The translations under genes and the position numbers were made by a program. The notes below the pieces were generated by a model that worked only from the letters and a program-made list of their open reading frames with translations, had not been told where the DNA came from and searched no databases. Shown piece after piece: positions 9,905 through 18,541 of a DNA stretch of 64,000 bases. The number at the start of each line of letters is the position of its first letter. Position 1 is the stretch's first letter. Location: assembly GCF_004570325.1 (NCBI RefSeq), contig NZ_SPQO01000004.1:177377-241376 (forward strand). The letters run 5' to 3'. Origin of the DNA: Mycobacterium sp. PS03-16 (GTDB lineage: Bacteria > Actinomycetota > Actinomycetes > Mycobacteriales > Mycobacteriaceae).

Positions 9905-10689
9905 CCGGTCGTGGCTTCGCGCAGGAACGACTGGGTGTGGGCGATGCGGCCGGTCATCGTCTTCGGATCGCCGGTGCACAGCCTCATTGCGGTTTCGGTG
10001 ATCAGCGCGATGTCCTCGGTGTCGGTCTTGGCCAGATCGAGGGTGCCGGCCCCCGGCGTGGCCACCGGGTTGGTGGGCGCGGCCGCGTTGACCGCGATGC
10101 CGTCGTCGTGCAGCTCGGCGGCAAGGCTTTTCGTCAGCCGGTTCAGCGCCGCCTTGGCGGTGCCGTAGATCCCGAATCCGGCGGTGCGGTCGAATTCGGA
10201 GAACGGTGGCCCGCCCGGTAGGTCCCCACCGACGGAGGTGACGTTGAGAATCCACCCGCCGCCGCGTGCGCGCATGGCCGGAATCGCCAGCTGGCACAGG
10301 TGCAGCGGCGCCAACAGATGCATCTCGAGCATCAGCCGGGCGCGCTTGTCCGGGAAGCCGTCGAGTGGGCGCAGGAACGTCACGGCCGCGTTGTTGACCA
10401 GGATGTCGGGACTGCCGACGGTGTCGACGGTTTCGGCGAACAGGCGGTCGCGCTCGGCGGCGACGGACAGGTCGGCGACGATCGCGACGGCCGTGCCGCC
10501 GGCGGCGGTGATCTCGTCGCGGGTCTGGCGCAGCGAGCCGTCGTAGCGGGGGTCGGGTTCCATGGTGCGGGCGGTGAGCGCGACGGTCGCCCCCTCGGCG
10601 GCCAGTTGCGCGGCGATCGCCTTGCCGAGCCCGCGGCTGCTGCCGGTCACCAGCGCCACCCTGCCCTCACACCGCCCCGTCACCGCCAC
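9901..10689 (-). CDS. Short-chain dehydrogenase/reductase (SDR)
   Basis: A 262-residue classical SDR that interconverts an alcohol and a ketone using NAD(P)H. The cofactor loop is VTGSSRGLGKAIA (about 14-26), NNAA follows at about 98-101, and the active site has a Ser in NVTSVGG and Tyr-x3-Lys as YGTAK. GTG at 10689 is used; an in-frame GTG six bases in is an alternative. First gene of the SDR-kinase operon, with a perfect palindromic operator centred 22 bp upstream. In the island it could supply or consume the hydroxyacyl substrate of the kinase, which is inference. Confidence 0.82.
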   Translation of the reverse strand: MAVTGRCEGRVALVTGSSRGLGKAIAAQLAAEGATVALTARTMEPDPRYDGSLRQTRDEITAAGGTAVAIVADLSVAAERDRLFAETVDTVGSPDILVNNAAVTFLRPLDGFPDKRARLMLEMHLLAPLHLCQLAIPAMRARGGGWILNVTSVGGDLPGGPPFSEFDRTAGFGIYGTAKAALNRLTKSLAAELHDDGIAVNAAAPTNPVATPGAGTLDLAKTDTEDIALITETAMRLCTGDPKTMTGRIAHTQSFLREATTG

Positions 10690-10693
10690 CTCC

Positions 10694-10729
10694 GAAAATG
10701 CGTTCTCGACTCACGAGAACGACATTATC
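10694..10729. promoter_or_regulatory. Operator-like palindrome upstream of the SDR-kinase operon
   Basis: A perfect inverted repeat CGTTCTCG-ACTCA-CGAGAACG (10701-10721) sits inside looser outer arms GAAAATG (10694-10700) and CATTATC (10723-10729). Core, 5-bp spacing and AAT/ATT flanks match the site at 6754-6789. It is 5 bp upstream of the SDR start, a repressor-like position. Confidence 0.7.
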
Positions 10730-10761
10730 GGCGCGGCGCCCGCACGGGGGCAGAACGCGGA

Positions 10762-11883
10762 TCAGGTCTTGTCGGCGTTGGTGCGCGGGAAGCCGCCGCC
10801 CTGCGGGAACAGCGGGAACACCACGTCGTCGAGGCGTTCCGCGTCGCCCGTGGTCTTGTTCACCGTCGCCCCCCACACGTTGCCGTCGGGGGACAGCTGC
10901 AGCGCCCAGGCGTGGCCGCGGGTGTCCTGCCGGATCACCTCGGGCTGCCCGGTCACCGCGCCCGTGTCGGGCGAGAGCCGCACCGCGACGGTCTGTTTCG
11001 TATTGACGAGGTTGACCAGCACGGTGCCGTCCAGCGCCGCGCAGCCCGCCACCCCCGGCCGGTCCGGCCAGGTCCACACCGTCGAGACCTTGGAGTCCTT
11101 GGTCATCCGCTGCAGCCGGTCGGCGGTCGGGGTGCGGTCGGTGACGTACAGCGACCCGTCCGACGGATCGATGCACATGCCGCCCGCGGGGCCCATGCCG
11201 CTCATCGCAGTGGTGGTGGGTGCCTGGTTGACCGTGGTCGGCTGCTCGATGCGCAACACCTTGCCCGCCGTCGAGGCGGGGTCGGCGGCCAGCGCCGGAT
11301 TGCCGGCGTCGCCGGTATGCACGAGCAGCGTGGTCGGGCTGGTGAAGATCAACGATCCCATGTTGCCGGTGGCGCCCTTGGGGATCCCGGTCAGGATCGG
11401 CTTCGGCACGTCACCGTCGGCGATGCGCACCACCCGGTTGTCGGTCGGGGTGGAGACGTAGGCGTACATCAACCGGTCCTGGGCGTAGGTGGGGGACAGC
11501 ACGATGTCCATCAGGCCGCCGTCACCGGACGGGTCGACCGGGATCGTGGTCTTCACCTTCGGCTCGGCGCGCACCGACACCTCTTTGACCGCGCCCGTCG
11601 TGCGCTCGGCCACGAGCGCCGACTGGCTGTCGGGCAGCATGATCAGCCCGCTGGTGCTCTCCAGACAGCCCTGCATCACACCGGGCGCCGGGCACGCCTT
11701 GGGGAACGGCTTGGCGGGCAGCGGCGGGGGCGGCGGTTCCGACGAGGTCGGGCCCGGACGCAACTCCGGCTCGGTGGTGAACGGCTGCGACTGTGCGGCG
11801 TCGAAACGCGCGCAGCCCGACCCGAGGAGCACCGCAGCGCACAGCAGTGCTGCCACCCCGAGAAGTGGCCGGCGCGTTGTCAT
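10762..11883 (-). CDS. lppZ: LppZ-like lipoprotein, PQQ-dependent sugar dehydrogenase fold
   Basis: A 373-residue predicted lipoprotein: basic MTTRR start, hydrophobic core, and lipobox LLGSGC with Cys24 as the acylated residue. A Pro/Ser-rich linker (about 42-60) tethers a six-bladed beta-propeller domain of the soluble glucose/sorbosone dehydrogenase type (GLMDIVLSPTYAQDRLMY, GMCIDPSDGSLYVTD). H37Rv Rv3006 (lppZ) occupies the same position next to the DoxX and CFP6 genes. PQQ-binding residues cannot be confirmed by eye, so enzymatic activity is uncertain. Exposed on the outer face of the plasma membrane. Confidence 0.82.
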   Translation of the reverse strand: MTTRRPLLGVAALLCAAVLLGSGCARFDAAQSQPFTTEPELRPGPTSSEPPPPPLPAKPFPKACPAPGVMQGCLESTSGLIMLPDSQSALVAERTTGAVKEVSVRAEPKVKTTIPVDPSGDGGLMDIVLSPTYAQDRLMYAYVSTPTDNRVVRIADGDVPKPILTGIPKGATGNMGSLIFTSPTTLLVHTGDAGNPALAADPASTAGKVLRIEQPTTVNQAPTTTAMSGMGPAGGMCIDPSDGSLYVTDRTPTADRLQRMTKDSKVSTVWTWPDRPGVAGCAALDGTVLVNLVNTKQTVAVRLSPDTGAVTGQPEVIRQDTRGHAWALQLSPDGNVWGATVNKTTGDAERLDDVVFPLFPQGGGFPRTNADKT

Positions 11884-12010
11884 GCTGGCCAGATTACGGA
11901 TCGCCCGGCGATACGCGCCACGGCACAGGTGGGTAACAATCGCAAGACAGCCGCGGCACCGCCGTGGTAAATGCGCGATTCGCCGGTGATCAGCACTTAC
12001 GCTGGCGCCC

Positions 12011-12847
12011 GTGACCAGTCATCACGCGGACGCGCGCACCTGGCAACGCCCCGACGATCCGGCCCGGCCGGCCTCGGCGAGCCTGGTCGACCCCGAAGAC
12101 GACCTGCCGACGTCCAACTACGGCGGCGATTTCGAGACCACCGCGATCCCGCGCTACGACGCGAACAAGGCGGCGCCCGCGGCGCCGGCGTTCGGGTTGA
12201 TCAACGACCCCGAGCCGCTGCCGTATGTGCACCCGGCCGGCCGGCAACCCATGGCGCCCTTCGGCGCCGAGCCGGTCGAGGTCGGCTACGACGAGGCCAC
12301 CGACGAGCGCATCCGCGCGGCGCACCGGCGCGGCACCCAGCATCTGGGGCTGATGCTGCTGCGCGTCGGCCTGGGTGTGCTGCTGATCGCGCACGGCCTG
12401 CAGAAGACGTTCGGCTGGTGGGGCGGGCCGGGACTCGGCGGGTTCCGGGACTCGCTGGCCGAGGCCGGCTTCCAGCACGCGAGCATCCTGACCTATGTCG
12501 GCGCGGTCGGGCAGATCGGCGCCGGCCTGCTGCTCGTGCTCGGCCTGTTCACGCCGGTGGCGGCGGCCGTCGCCCTGGCCTACCTGATCAACGCCCTGCT
12601 GGCCGGAGTCGCCGCGCAGGAGCAGGGCGGGTTCCCGTTCTTCCTGCCCGGCGGCTTCGAATTCCAGGTGACGCTGATCGTGGTGGCCGCGGCGCTGGTC
12701 CTCACCGGCCCCGGCCGCTACGGATTCGACGCCGGCCGCGGCTGGGCGCGCCGGCCGTTCGTCGGATCGTTCGTCGCGTTGATGCTCGGGATCGGCCTGG
12801 GCATCGGCGTGTGGGTGCTGCTCAACGGCGCCAACCCGCTGGCCTGA
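12011..12847 (+). CDS. DoxX-family integral membrane protein
   Basis: A 278-residue protein with a hydrophilic N-terminal extension of about 110 residues and then four membrane spans. The first span is LGLMLLRVGLGVLLIAHGLQ, followed by the DoxX-type KTFGWWGGPGLGGFRDSL stretch. It corresponds in position to Rv3005c, recalled as part of a membrane oxidoreductase complex with superoxide dismutase and a thiosulfate sulfurtransferase. The GTG start at 12011 is the only sensible one. Convergent with the CFP6-like gene, 12 bp apart. Confidence 0.85.
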   Translation: MTSHHADARTWQRPDDPARPASASLVDPEDDLPTSNYGGDFETTAIPRYDANKAAPAAPAFGLINDPEPLPYVHPAGRQPMAPFGAEPVEVGYDEATDERIRAAHRRGTQHLGLMLLRVGLGVLLIAHGLQKTFGWWGGPGLGGFRDSLAEAGFQHASILTYVGAVGQIGAGLLLVLGLFTPVAAAVALAYLINALLAGVAAQEQGGFPFFLPGGFEFQVTLIVVAAALVLTGPGRYGFDAGRGWARRPFVGSFVALMLGIGLGIGVWVLLNGANPLA

Positions 12848-12859
12848 CCGCCGGTCCGG

Positions 12860-13258
12860 CTACTCGTAGGGGTTGGGCACCCGGCCGCCGCTGACGGCGG
12901 TCAGCCGCGGCAGCGTGTTGAACGTGACCGCGGGCAGCCGCACCTCGGTGCCGTCGCGCCGCGTCGCCCGCGCCCACTTGGCCCGGTCGAAGCGCAGCCC
13001 CACGATGTCGTCCCACGTCATCGTCGTGCTGCCCAGCACCGACCGGGCGGTGACGGTCTCCGCGTCGGCCACGGTGCGCAACCGCATGATCATCAGCGCG
13101 GCCAGCACCGGCAGCACCAGCAGCGGCGCGAACCAGCGGGGACTGGCCAGCACCATCGACATCAGCCCGAGGGTGAAGAACCCCACCGCGACGTAGGCCA
13201 TCGGCGAGATCCGGATGACGACCGGGGCCGTGGGCGCCGGGGCGGGGGAGGAACTCAC
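12860..13258 (-). CDS. PH-domain membrane protein, CFP6-like
   Basis: A 132-residue protein with two adjacent membrane spans (about residues 19-58) followed by a bacterial PH-like domain (TVTARSVLGSTTMTWDDIVGLRF). It matches the position and type of Rv3004, the low-molecular-weight antigen CFP6. I placed the start at GTG 13258 (VSSSPAP), which leaves 53 bp to the predicted ilvB promoter; an in-frame upstream extension would run into that promoter region. Function unknown; such proteins are usually membrane-associated scaffolds. Confidence 0.8.
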   Translation of the reverse strand: MSSSPAPAPTAPVVIRISPMAYVAVGFFTLGLMSMVLASPRWFAPLLVLPVLAALMIMRLRTVADAETVTARSVLGSTTMTWDDIVGLRFDRAKWARATRRDGTEVRLPAVTFNTLPRLTAVSGGRVPNPYE

Positions 13259-13310
13259 AGGTCCGATTCTGGCACCGCGGCGCACCCACCCGGTTCCCGA
13301 GTCGGTGAAT

Positions 13311-13340
13311 TTGACCGATGACCAGTGCGGAGGCTACCGT
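13311..13340 (+). promoter_or_regulatory. Probable SigA-type promoter of the ilv operon
   Basis: TTGACC (13311-13316) and TACCGT (13335-13340) are separated by 18 bp. Transcription would begin near 13347, almost at the leader-peptide ATG (13349), so the leader mRNA would be leaderless or nearly so. Confidence 0.5.
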
Positions 13341-13348
13341 CGAGTGTC

Positions 13349-13420
13349 ATGCAGACCCCGGGAATGCTCGTAGTAATTGGTTGGCGCGTTGATGCCGCGC
13401 TAGCCCTTTGCCGGGCATAG
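13349..13420 (+). CDS. ilvB leader peptide (23 residues)
   Basis: A 23-codon frame from ATG 13349 to TAG 13418-13420. It encodes a run of branched-chain residues, MLVVIGW at residues 6-12, plus Val14, Leu18 and Leu20. Such a leader is the sensor of transcription attenuation: slow translation of Leu/Val/Ile codons changes folding of the downstream RNA. Codons from 13382 onward form the 5' arm of a 14-bp hairpin whose 3' arm (13427-13440) directly abuts the terminator stem. Attenuators of this kind have been predicted for actinobacterial ilvB; this one was found here by reading. Confidence 0.8.
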   Translation: MQTPGMLVVIGWRVDAALALCRA

Positions 13421-13440
13421 CCACCAGCATCGACGCGCCA
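13382..13440 (+). promoter_or_regulatory. Attenuator stem overlapping the ilvB leader peptide
   Basis: TGGCGCGTTGATGC (13382-13395) pairs throughout with GCATCGACGCGCCA (13427-13440), 14 pairs including one G-U. The 5' arm lies just downstream of the LVVI codons (13367-13378), within reach of a stalled ribosome's footprint. A smaller stem, GCCC/GGGC (13403-13416), can form in its loop. Confidence 0.7.
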
Positions 13441-13476
13441 CCCTCGAACAGCGACTCCGCTGTCGGGGGTTTTTTT
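13441..13476 (+). terminator. Intrinsic terminator in the ilvB leader
   Basis: CCCTCG-A-ACAGCG-ACTC-CGCTGT-CGGGGG (13441-13469) forms a 12-bp stem with one bulged A, followed by seven T (13470-13476). It stands 49 bp before the ilvB start and downstream of the leader peptide, so it acts as an attenuator rather than an end-of-gene terminator. Confidence 0.85.
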
Positions 13477-13525
13477 CTGCCCGAGAACGCGTCCGACCAC
13501 CCACGAAACACGACAAGAGGACACC

Positions 13526-15394
13526 GTGAGCGCACCGACCACGCGACCACCGCACCGCCCGGCGACACCCAACGGTGAGCAGGCCGTGGCGGCGGTACAG
13601 TCCACCAGCCCCAAGGTGATCCGGCCTCGCGAGATCGCGCCGGAGCAGATGACCGGAGCCCAGGCGGTCATCCGTTCGCTCGAGGAACTCGACGTGGACA
13701 CGATCTTCGGTATCCCCGGTGGTGCGGTGCTGCCCGTCTACGACCCGCTCTTCGACTCCCGCAAGCTGCGCCACGTGCTGGTGCGCCACGAGCAGGGCGC
13801 CGGCCACGCCGCCAGCGGCTACGCCCATGCCACCGGGCGGGTCGGCGTGTGCATGGCGACCTCCGGCCCGGGAGCGACGAACCTGGTGACCCCGCTGGCC
13901 GATGCGCACATGGACTCGATCCCCGTCGTGGCGATCACCGGGCAGGTCGGCCGCGGGCTGATCGGCACCGACGCCTTCCAGGAAGCCGACATCTCCGGCA
14001 TCACCATGCCGATCACCAAGCACAACTTCCTGGTGCGCAACGGTGACGACATCCCGCGCGCGCTGGCCGAGGCGTTCCACATCGCCGCGACCGGGCGGCC
14101 GGGTCCGGTGCTGGTCGACATCCCCAAGGACATCCTGCAGGGGCAGTGCACCTTCGCCTGGCCGCCGCAGATCGACCTGCCCGGCTACAAGCCGAACACC
14201 AAACCGCACAGCCGGCAGATCCGGGAGGCCGCCAAGCTGATCGCCGCGGCGAACAAGCCGGTCCTCTACGTCGGCGGCGGTGTGATCCGCGGTGAGGCCA
14301 GCGAGCAGCTGCTCGAGCTGGCCGAGCTGACCGGGATCCCCGTGGTGACCACGCTGATGGCCCGCGGCGCGTTCCCTGACAGCCATGCCCAGAACCTCGG
14401 CATGCCGGGGATGCACGGCACCGTGGCCGCGGTGGCCGCGCTGCAGCGCAGCGATCTGCTGATCGCGCTGGGCACCCGCTTCGACGACCGGGTGACCGGC
14501 AAGCTGGATTCCTTCGCCCCCGAGGCCAAGGTGATCCACGCCGACATCGACCCCGCCGAGATCGGCAAGAACCGCCACGCCGACGTCCCGATCGTGGGCG
14601 ACGTGAAGGCCGTGATCGCCGACCTGATCGAGGCGCTGCGCCGCGACGGCACGATCGGCAACATCGAGATCGGCAAGTGGTGGTCCTACCTGAACAACGT
14701 CCAGGAGACCTATCCGCTGAGCTACGGCCCGCAGAGCGACGGCAGCCTCTCGCCCGAGTACGTCATCGAATCGCTGGGCAAGCTGGCCGGGCCGGACGCG
14801 ATCTACGTCGCCGGCGTGGGTCAGCACCAGATGTGGGCGGCGCAGTTCATCTCCTACGAGAAGCCCAAGACGTGGCTGAATTCGGGCGGTCTGGGCACCA
14901 TGGGCTTCGCGGTGCCCGCGGCCATGGGCGCCAAGATGGGCTGCCCCGACACCGAGGTGTGGGCGATCGACGGCGACGGCTGCTTCCAGATGACCAATCA
15001 GGAGTTGGCGACGTGTGCGATCGAGGGCATCCCGATCAAGGTGGCGTTGATCAACAACGGCAACCTCGGCATGGTGCGCCAGTGGCAGACGCTGTTCTAC
15101 GAAGAGCGGTACAGCCAAACCGATCTGGCGACGCATTCGCGTCGCATCCCGGACTTCGTCAAGCTCGCCGAGGCGCTGGGCTGCGTGGGATTGCGTTGTG
15201 AGCGTGCCGAAGACGTGCAGGACGTGATCAACCAGGCGCGCGAGATCAACGACCGCCCGGTGGTGATCGACTTCACCGTCGGCGCCGACGCCCAGGTGTG
15301 GCCGATGGTCGCCGCAGGCACCAGCAACGACGAGATCATGGCCGCGCGCGACATCCGGCCGCTGTTCGACGACAACGAGGAAGGGCACGCCTGA
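13526..15394 (+). CDS. ilvB: Acetolactate synthase large subunit
   Basis: Condenses pyruvate with pyruvate or 2-oxobutyrate, the first common step of valine, leucine and isoleucine synthesis, using ThDP and FAD. The 622 residues have the three ThDP-enzyme domains. The catalytic glutamate is in [15 protein letters not shown] (about residue 90) and the ThDP/metal motif is [19 protein letters not shown] near residue 485. GTG 13526 is preceded by AAGAGG. It overlaps ilvN (TGATG) and, with ilvC, forms an operon under leader-peptide attenuation. Confidence 0.97.
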   Translation: MSAPTTRPPHRPATPNGEQAVAAVQSTSPKVIRPREIAPEQMTGAQAVIRSLEELDVDTIFGIPGGAVLPVYDPLFDSRKLRHVLVRHEQGAGHAASGYAHATGRVGVCMATSGPGATNLVTPLADAHMDSIPVVAITGQVGRGLIGTDAFQEADISGITMPITKHNFLVRNGDDIPRALAEAFHIAATGRPGPVLVDIPKDILQGQCTFAWPPQIDLPGYKPNTKPHSRQIREAAKLIAAANKPVLYVGGGVIRGEASEQLLELAELTGIPVVTTLMARGAFPDSHAQNLGMPGMHGTVAAVAALQRSDLLIALGTRFDDRVTGKLDSFAPEAKVIHADIDPAEIGKNRHADVPIVGDVKAVIADLIEALRRDGTIGNIEIGKWWSYLNNVQETYPLSYGPQSDGSLSPEYVIESLGKLAGPDAIYVAGVGQHQMWAAQFISYEKPKTWLNSGGLGTMGFAVPAAMGAKMGCPDTEVWAIDGDGCFQMTNQELATCAIEGIPIKVALINNGNLGMVRQWQTLFYEERYSQTDLATHSRRIPDFVKLAEALGCVGLRCERAEDVQDVINQAREINDRPVVIDFTVGADAQVWPMVAAGTSNDEIMAARDIRPLFDDNEEGHA

Positions 15395-15900
15395 TGGCCA
15401 CTCGAACCCACACCCTGTCGGTGCTCGTCGAGGACAAGCCGGGCGTCCTGGCCCGCGTCGCGTCGCTGTTCTCGCGCCGCGGCTTCAACATAGAGTCCCT
15501 GGCCGTCGGCGCGACGGAGCAGAAGGACATGTCGCGGATGACGATCGTGGTGAGTGTCGACGAGGCGCCGCTGGAGCAGATCACCAAACAGCTCAACAAG
15601 CTGATCAACGTGATCAAGATCGTCGAGCAGGACGAGGACAACTCGGTGGCCCGGGAACTCGCCCTGATCAAGGTGCGCACGGACGCCACCACCCGCGGTC
15701 AGGTCATCGAGGCGGTGAACCTGTTCCGCGCCAAGGTGGTCGACGTCTCCAACGAGTCGTTGACCGTCGAGGCCACGGGCACGCCCGGCAAGCTCGAAGC
15801 CCTGTTGCGGGTTTTGGAGCCGTACGGGATCCGTGAGATCGTGCAGTCCGGTGTGGTGTCGCTGTCGCGGGGCCCACGGGGCATTGGCGCAGTCAAATAG
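15394..15900 (+). CDS. ilvN: Acetolactate synthase regulatory subunit
   Basis: The 168-residue small subunit that activates IlvB and confers valine feedback inhibition. The N-terminal ACT domain is clear (LSVLVEDKPGVLARVASLFS, then RRGFNIESLAVGAT), followed by the C-terminal ALS_ss_C half. The start is ATG 15394, sharing bases with the ilvB stop (TGATG), which implies translational coupling and stoichiometric production. ilvC follows after 34 bp. Confidence 0.97.
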   Translation: MATRTHTLSVLVEDKPGVLARVASLFSRRGFNIESLAVGATEQKDMSRMTIVVSVDEAPLEQITKQLNKLINVIKIVEQDEDNSVARELALIKVRTDATTRGQVIEAVNLFRAKVVDVSNESLTVEATGTPGKLEALLRVLEPYGIREIVQSGVVSLSRGPRGIGAVK

Positions 15901-15904
15901 CTGA

Positions 15905-16948
<1,044 letters not shown>

Positions 16949-16955
16949 TCACACT

Positions 16956-17014
16956 TGCGGATTCGGTGCAGTCGGTCGCGATCAACGCGACCGGCTGCAC
17001 CGAATTCGCGTTTT
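16956..17014. terminator. Long bidirectional terminator between ilvC and the convergent oxidoreductase gene
   Basis: A 25-bp uninterrupted stem (16956-16980 with 16986-17010, three G-U pairs, loop ATCAA) is followed on the plus strand by TTTT (17011-17014). The last T is also the first base of the minus-strand gene's stop codon, so one structure ends both transcripts. Confidence 0.85.
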
Positions 17015-18447
17015 CAGGGCGCGAGCGACGGCAGATCCCGGATACCGAACTCGCGCCGCAGCACGGTGCGCGCGGCGTAGAGGCCGGCCATGCCGTGCAC
17101 CCCGGTACCGGGCGGCGTGGCCGAGGAGCACAGATAGGCCCGGGGGATGGGCGTCGTCCACGGGTTGAGCCGCGGGGTGGGCCCGATCATCGCGGCCGAC
17201 AGCGTGGCGCCGCCGACGATGATGTCGCCGCCGACGTAGTTGGCGTTGTGCCGGGACATCTCGGCGGCCGGAACGCAGCGCGCGGCGACCACCAGGTCGC
17301 GGAATCCGGGCGCGACGCGTTCGAACATCGCGGTGATGGTCTCGGTGAGGTCGGCGGTCGAGCCCGCCGGGACGTGGGCATAGGTCCACAGCGGCCGGCG
17401 GCCCTCGGCGTCGATGCGCGTCGGATCGGCCAGATGCGGCAGCGACGCCAGCGTCATCGGCCATTCGGCGTGCCGGCCGGCGGCGATCTCGCGTTCGGCG
17501 AGCGCCATCTGCGCGCGGCTGCCGCCCATGTGCACGGTCACGGCGTTGCCGACACGGGGGTCGCGCCAGGGGATCTCGCCCGACAGCACGAAGTCGACCT
17601 TGCAGACGCCGGGCCCGTACCGGTAGCGGCGCAACGCCCGGCCGTAGCGCGGCGGTACGGCGTCGCCGTAGATGTCGAGCAGCGCGGTGGGGGCGGTGTC
17701 GTAGATGGCCACCCCGGCCGGCGGCGCGGTGACGGGGGAGTCGAGCACCAGTTCGCCGCCGTGCGCTCGGAGGTCGGCGACCAGTGCGTCGGCGATGCGC
17801 TGCGTCCCGCCGACGGGCACCGGCCAGCCCGCGGTGTGGGCGACGGTGCCCAGCATCAGTCCGGCGCCACTGTTCACCGGGGACGGCATGGTTGAGATGG
17901 CATGCACCCCAACGCCGGTGAACAGCGCGCGGGCGTCCTCGCCGCGCAGCAGTCCCCACAGCCTGCTGCCCTGGGCCAGCACCCGCAGGCCGGTGCGCAC
18001 GGTCGTCGGCAGATCCGGTGGTAGCGAACGCTTGTCGCCGAGGAAGAAGCCGAGCACGCCGTCGACGTGCGAGACCAGCGGGCCGAACAGCCGCCGCCAC
18101 GAGCCCCCGTGGTCGAGTTCGGCGCAGGTGCGCTCGAGCGAGCGGTAGGCGACCGCGGCCGGCCGGCCGGGCAGCGGGTTGGCGTAGGACACCTCGGGGG
18201 ACACCAGGTCCACGCCGCGGGCCGCCAGATCGAATTCGGCGAAGAACGGCGATGCGACACCGAGCGGATGCACCGCCGAACACACGTCGTGGCGCACCTG
18301 CGGATACTGCGGGTCGGGCGCGGTGCGGGCGCCGCCGCCCGCGGTGGGCTGGGCCTCGAGCACCTGCACCCTGAGCCCGGCCCGGGCGCAGATGACGGCG
18401 GCCGCCAGCCCGTTGGGTCCGCTACCGATGACCGTGACGTCCACCAC
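17014..18447 (-). CDS. FAD/NAD(P)-dependent oxidoreductase, phytoene-desaturase-like
   Basis: A 477-residue flavoprotein of the amine-oxidase/phytoene-desaturase superfamily. The N-terminal dinucleotide motif is VIGSGPNGLAAAVICARAG (residues about 6-24) with the acidic end of beta2 in VLEAQ, then GGGARTA; the C-terminal FAD stretch is GTGVHGMAGLYAARTVLR. It corresponds to Rv2997 in H37Rv. Substrate unknown; carotenoid-like lipids are one possibility. GTG 18447; divergent from serA across a 94-bp gap containing two TACCC/GGGT dyads. Confidence 0.82.
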   Translation of the reverse strand: MVDVTVIGSGPNGLAAAVICARAGLRVQVLEAQPTAGGGARTAPDPQYPQVRHDVCSAVHPLGVASPFFAEFDLAARGVDLVSPEVSYANPLPGRPAAVAYRSLERTCAELDHGGSWRRLFGPLVSHVDGVLGFFLGDKRSLPPDLPTTVRTGLRVLAQGSRLWGLLRGEDARALFTGVGVHAISTMPSPVNSGAGLMLGTVAHTAGWPVPVGGTQRIADALVADLRAHGGELVLDSPVTAPPAGVAIYDTAPTALLDIYGDAVPPRYGRALRRYRYGPGVCKVDFVLSGEIPWRDPRVGNAVTVHMGGSRAQMALAEREIAAGRHAEWPMTLASLPHLADPTRIDAEGRRPLWTYAHVPAGSTADLTETITAMFERVAPGFRDLVVAARCVPAAEMSRHNANYVGGDIIVGGATLSAAMIGPTPRLNPWTTPIPRAYLCSSATPPGTGVHGMAGLYAARTVLRREFGIRDLPSLAP

Positions 18448-18450
18448 AGT

Positions 18451-18484
18451 TACCCTCCCGGGGTCGGAAAATACCCTACGGGTG
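18451..18484. promoter_or_regulatory. Two TACCC-GGGT dyads in the serA divergent promoter region
   Basis: TACCC-TCCCG-GGGT (18451-18464) and TACCC-TAC-GGGTG (18472-18484) lie side by side between the oxidoreductase and serA starts. They resemble short GC-capped sites of CsoR-type regulators, but only by eye. They could instead be chance in GC-rich DNA. Confidence 0.35.
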
Positions 18485-18541
18485 GCCGGGCACGGCGCTC
18501 CTGCCCGCCGGTGGCGGATCGCCGACCTTTAGGCTGACCGC

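Noticed and set aside
13477..13525. Riboswitch between the attenuator and ilvB
   Set aside because: Only 49 bases, no conserved aptamer core seen; the leader peptide and terminator explain the region.
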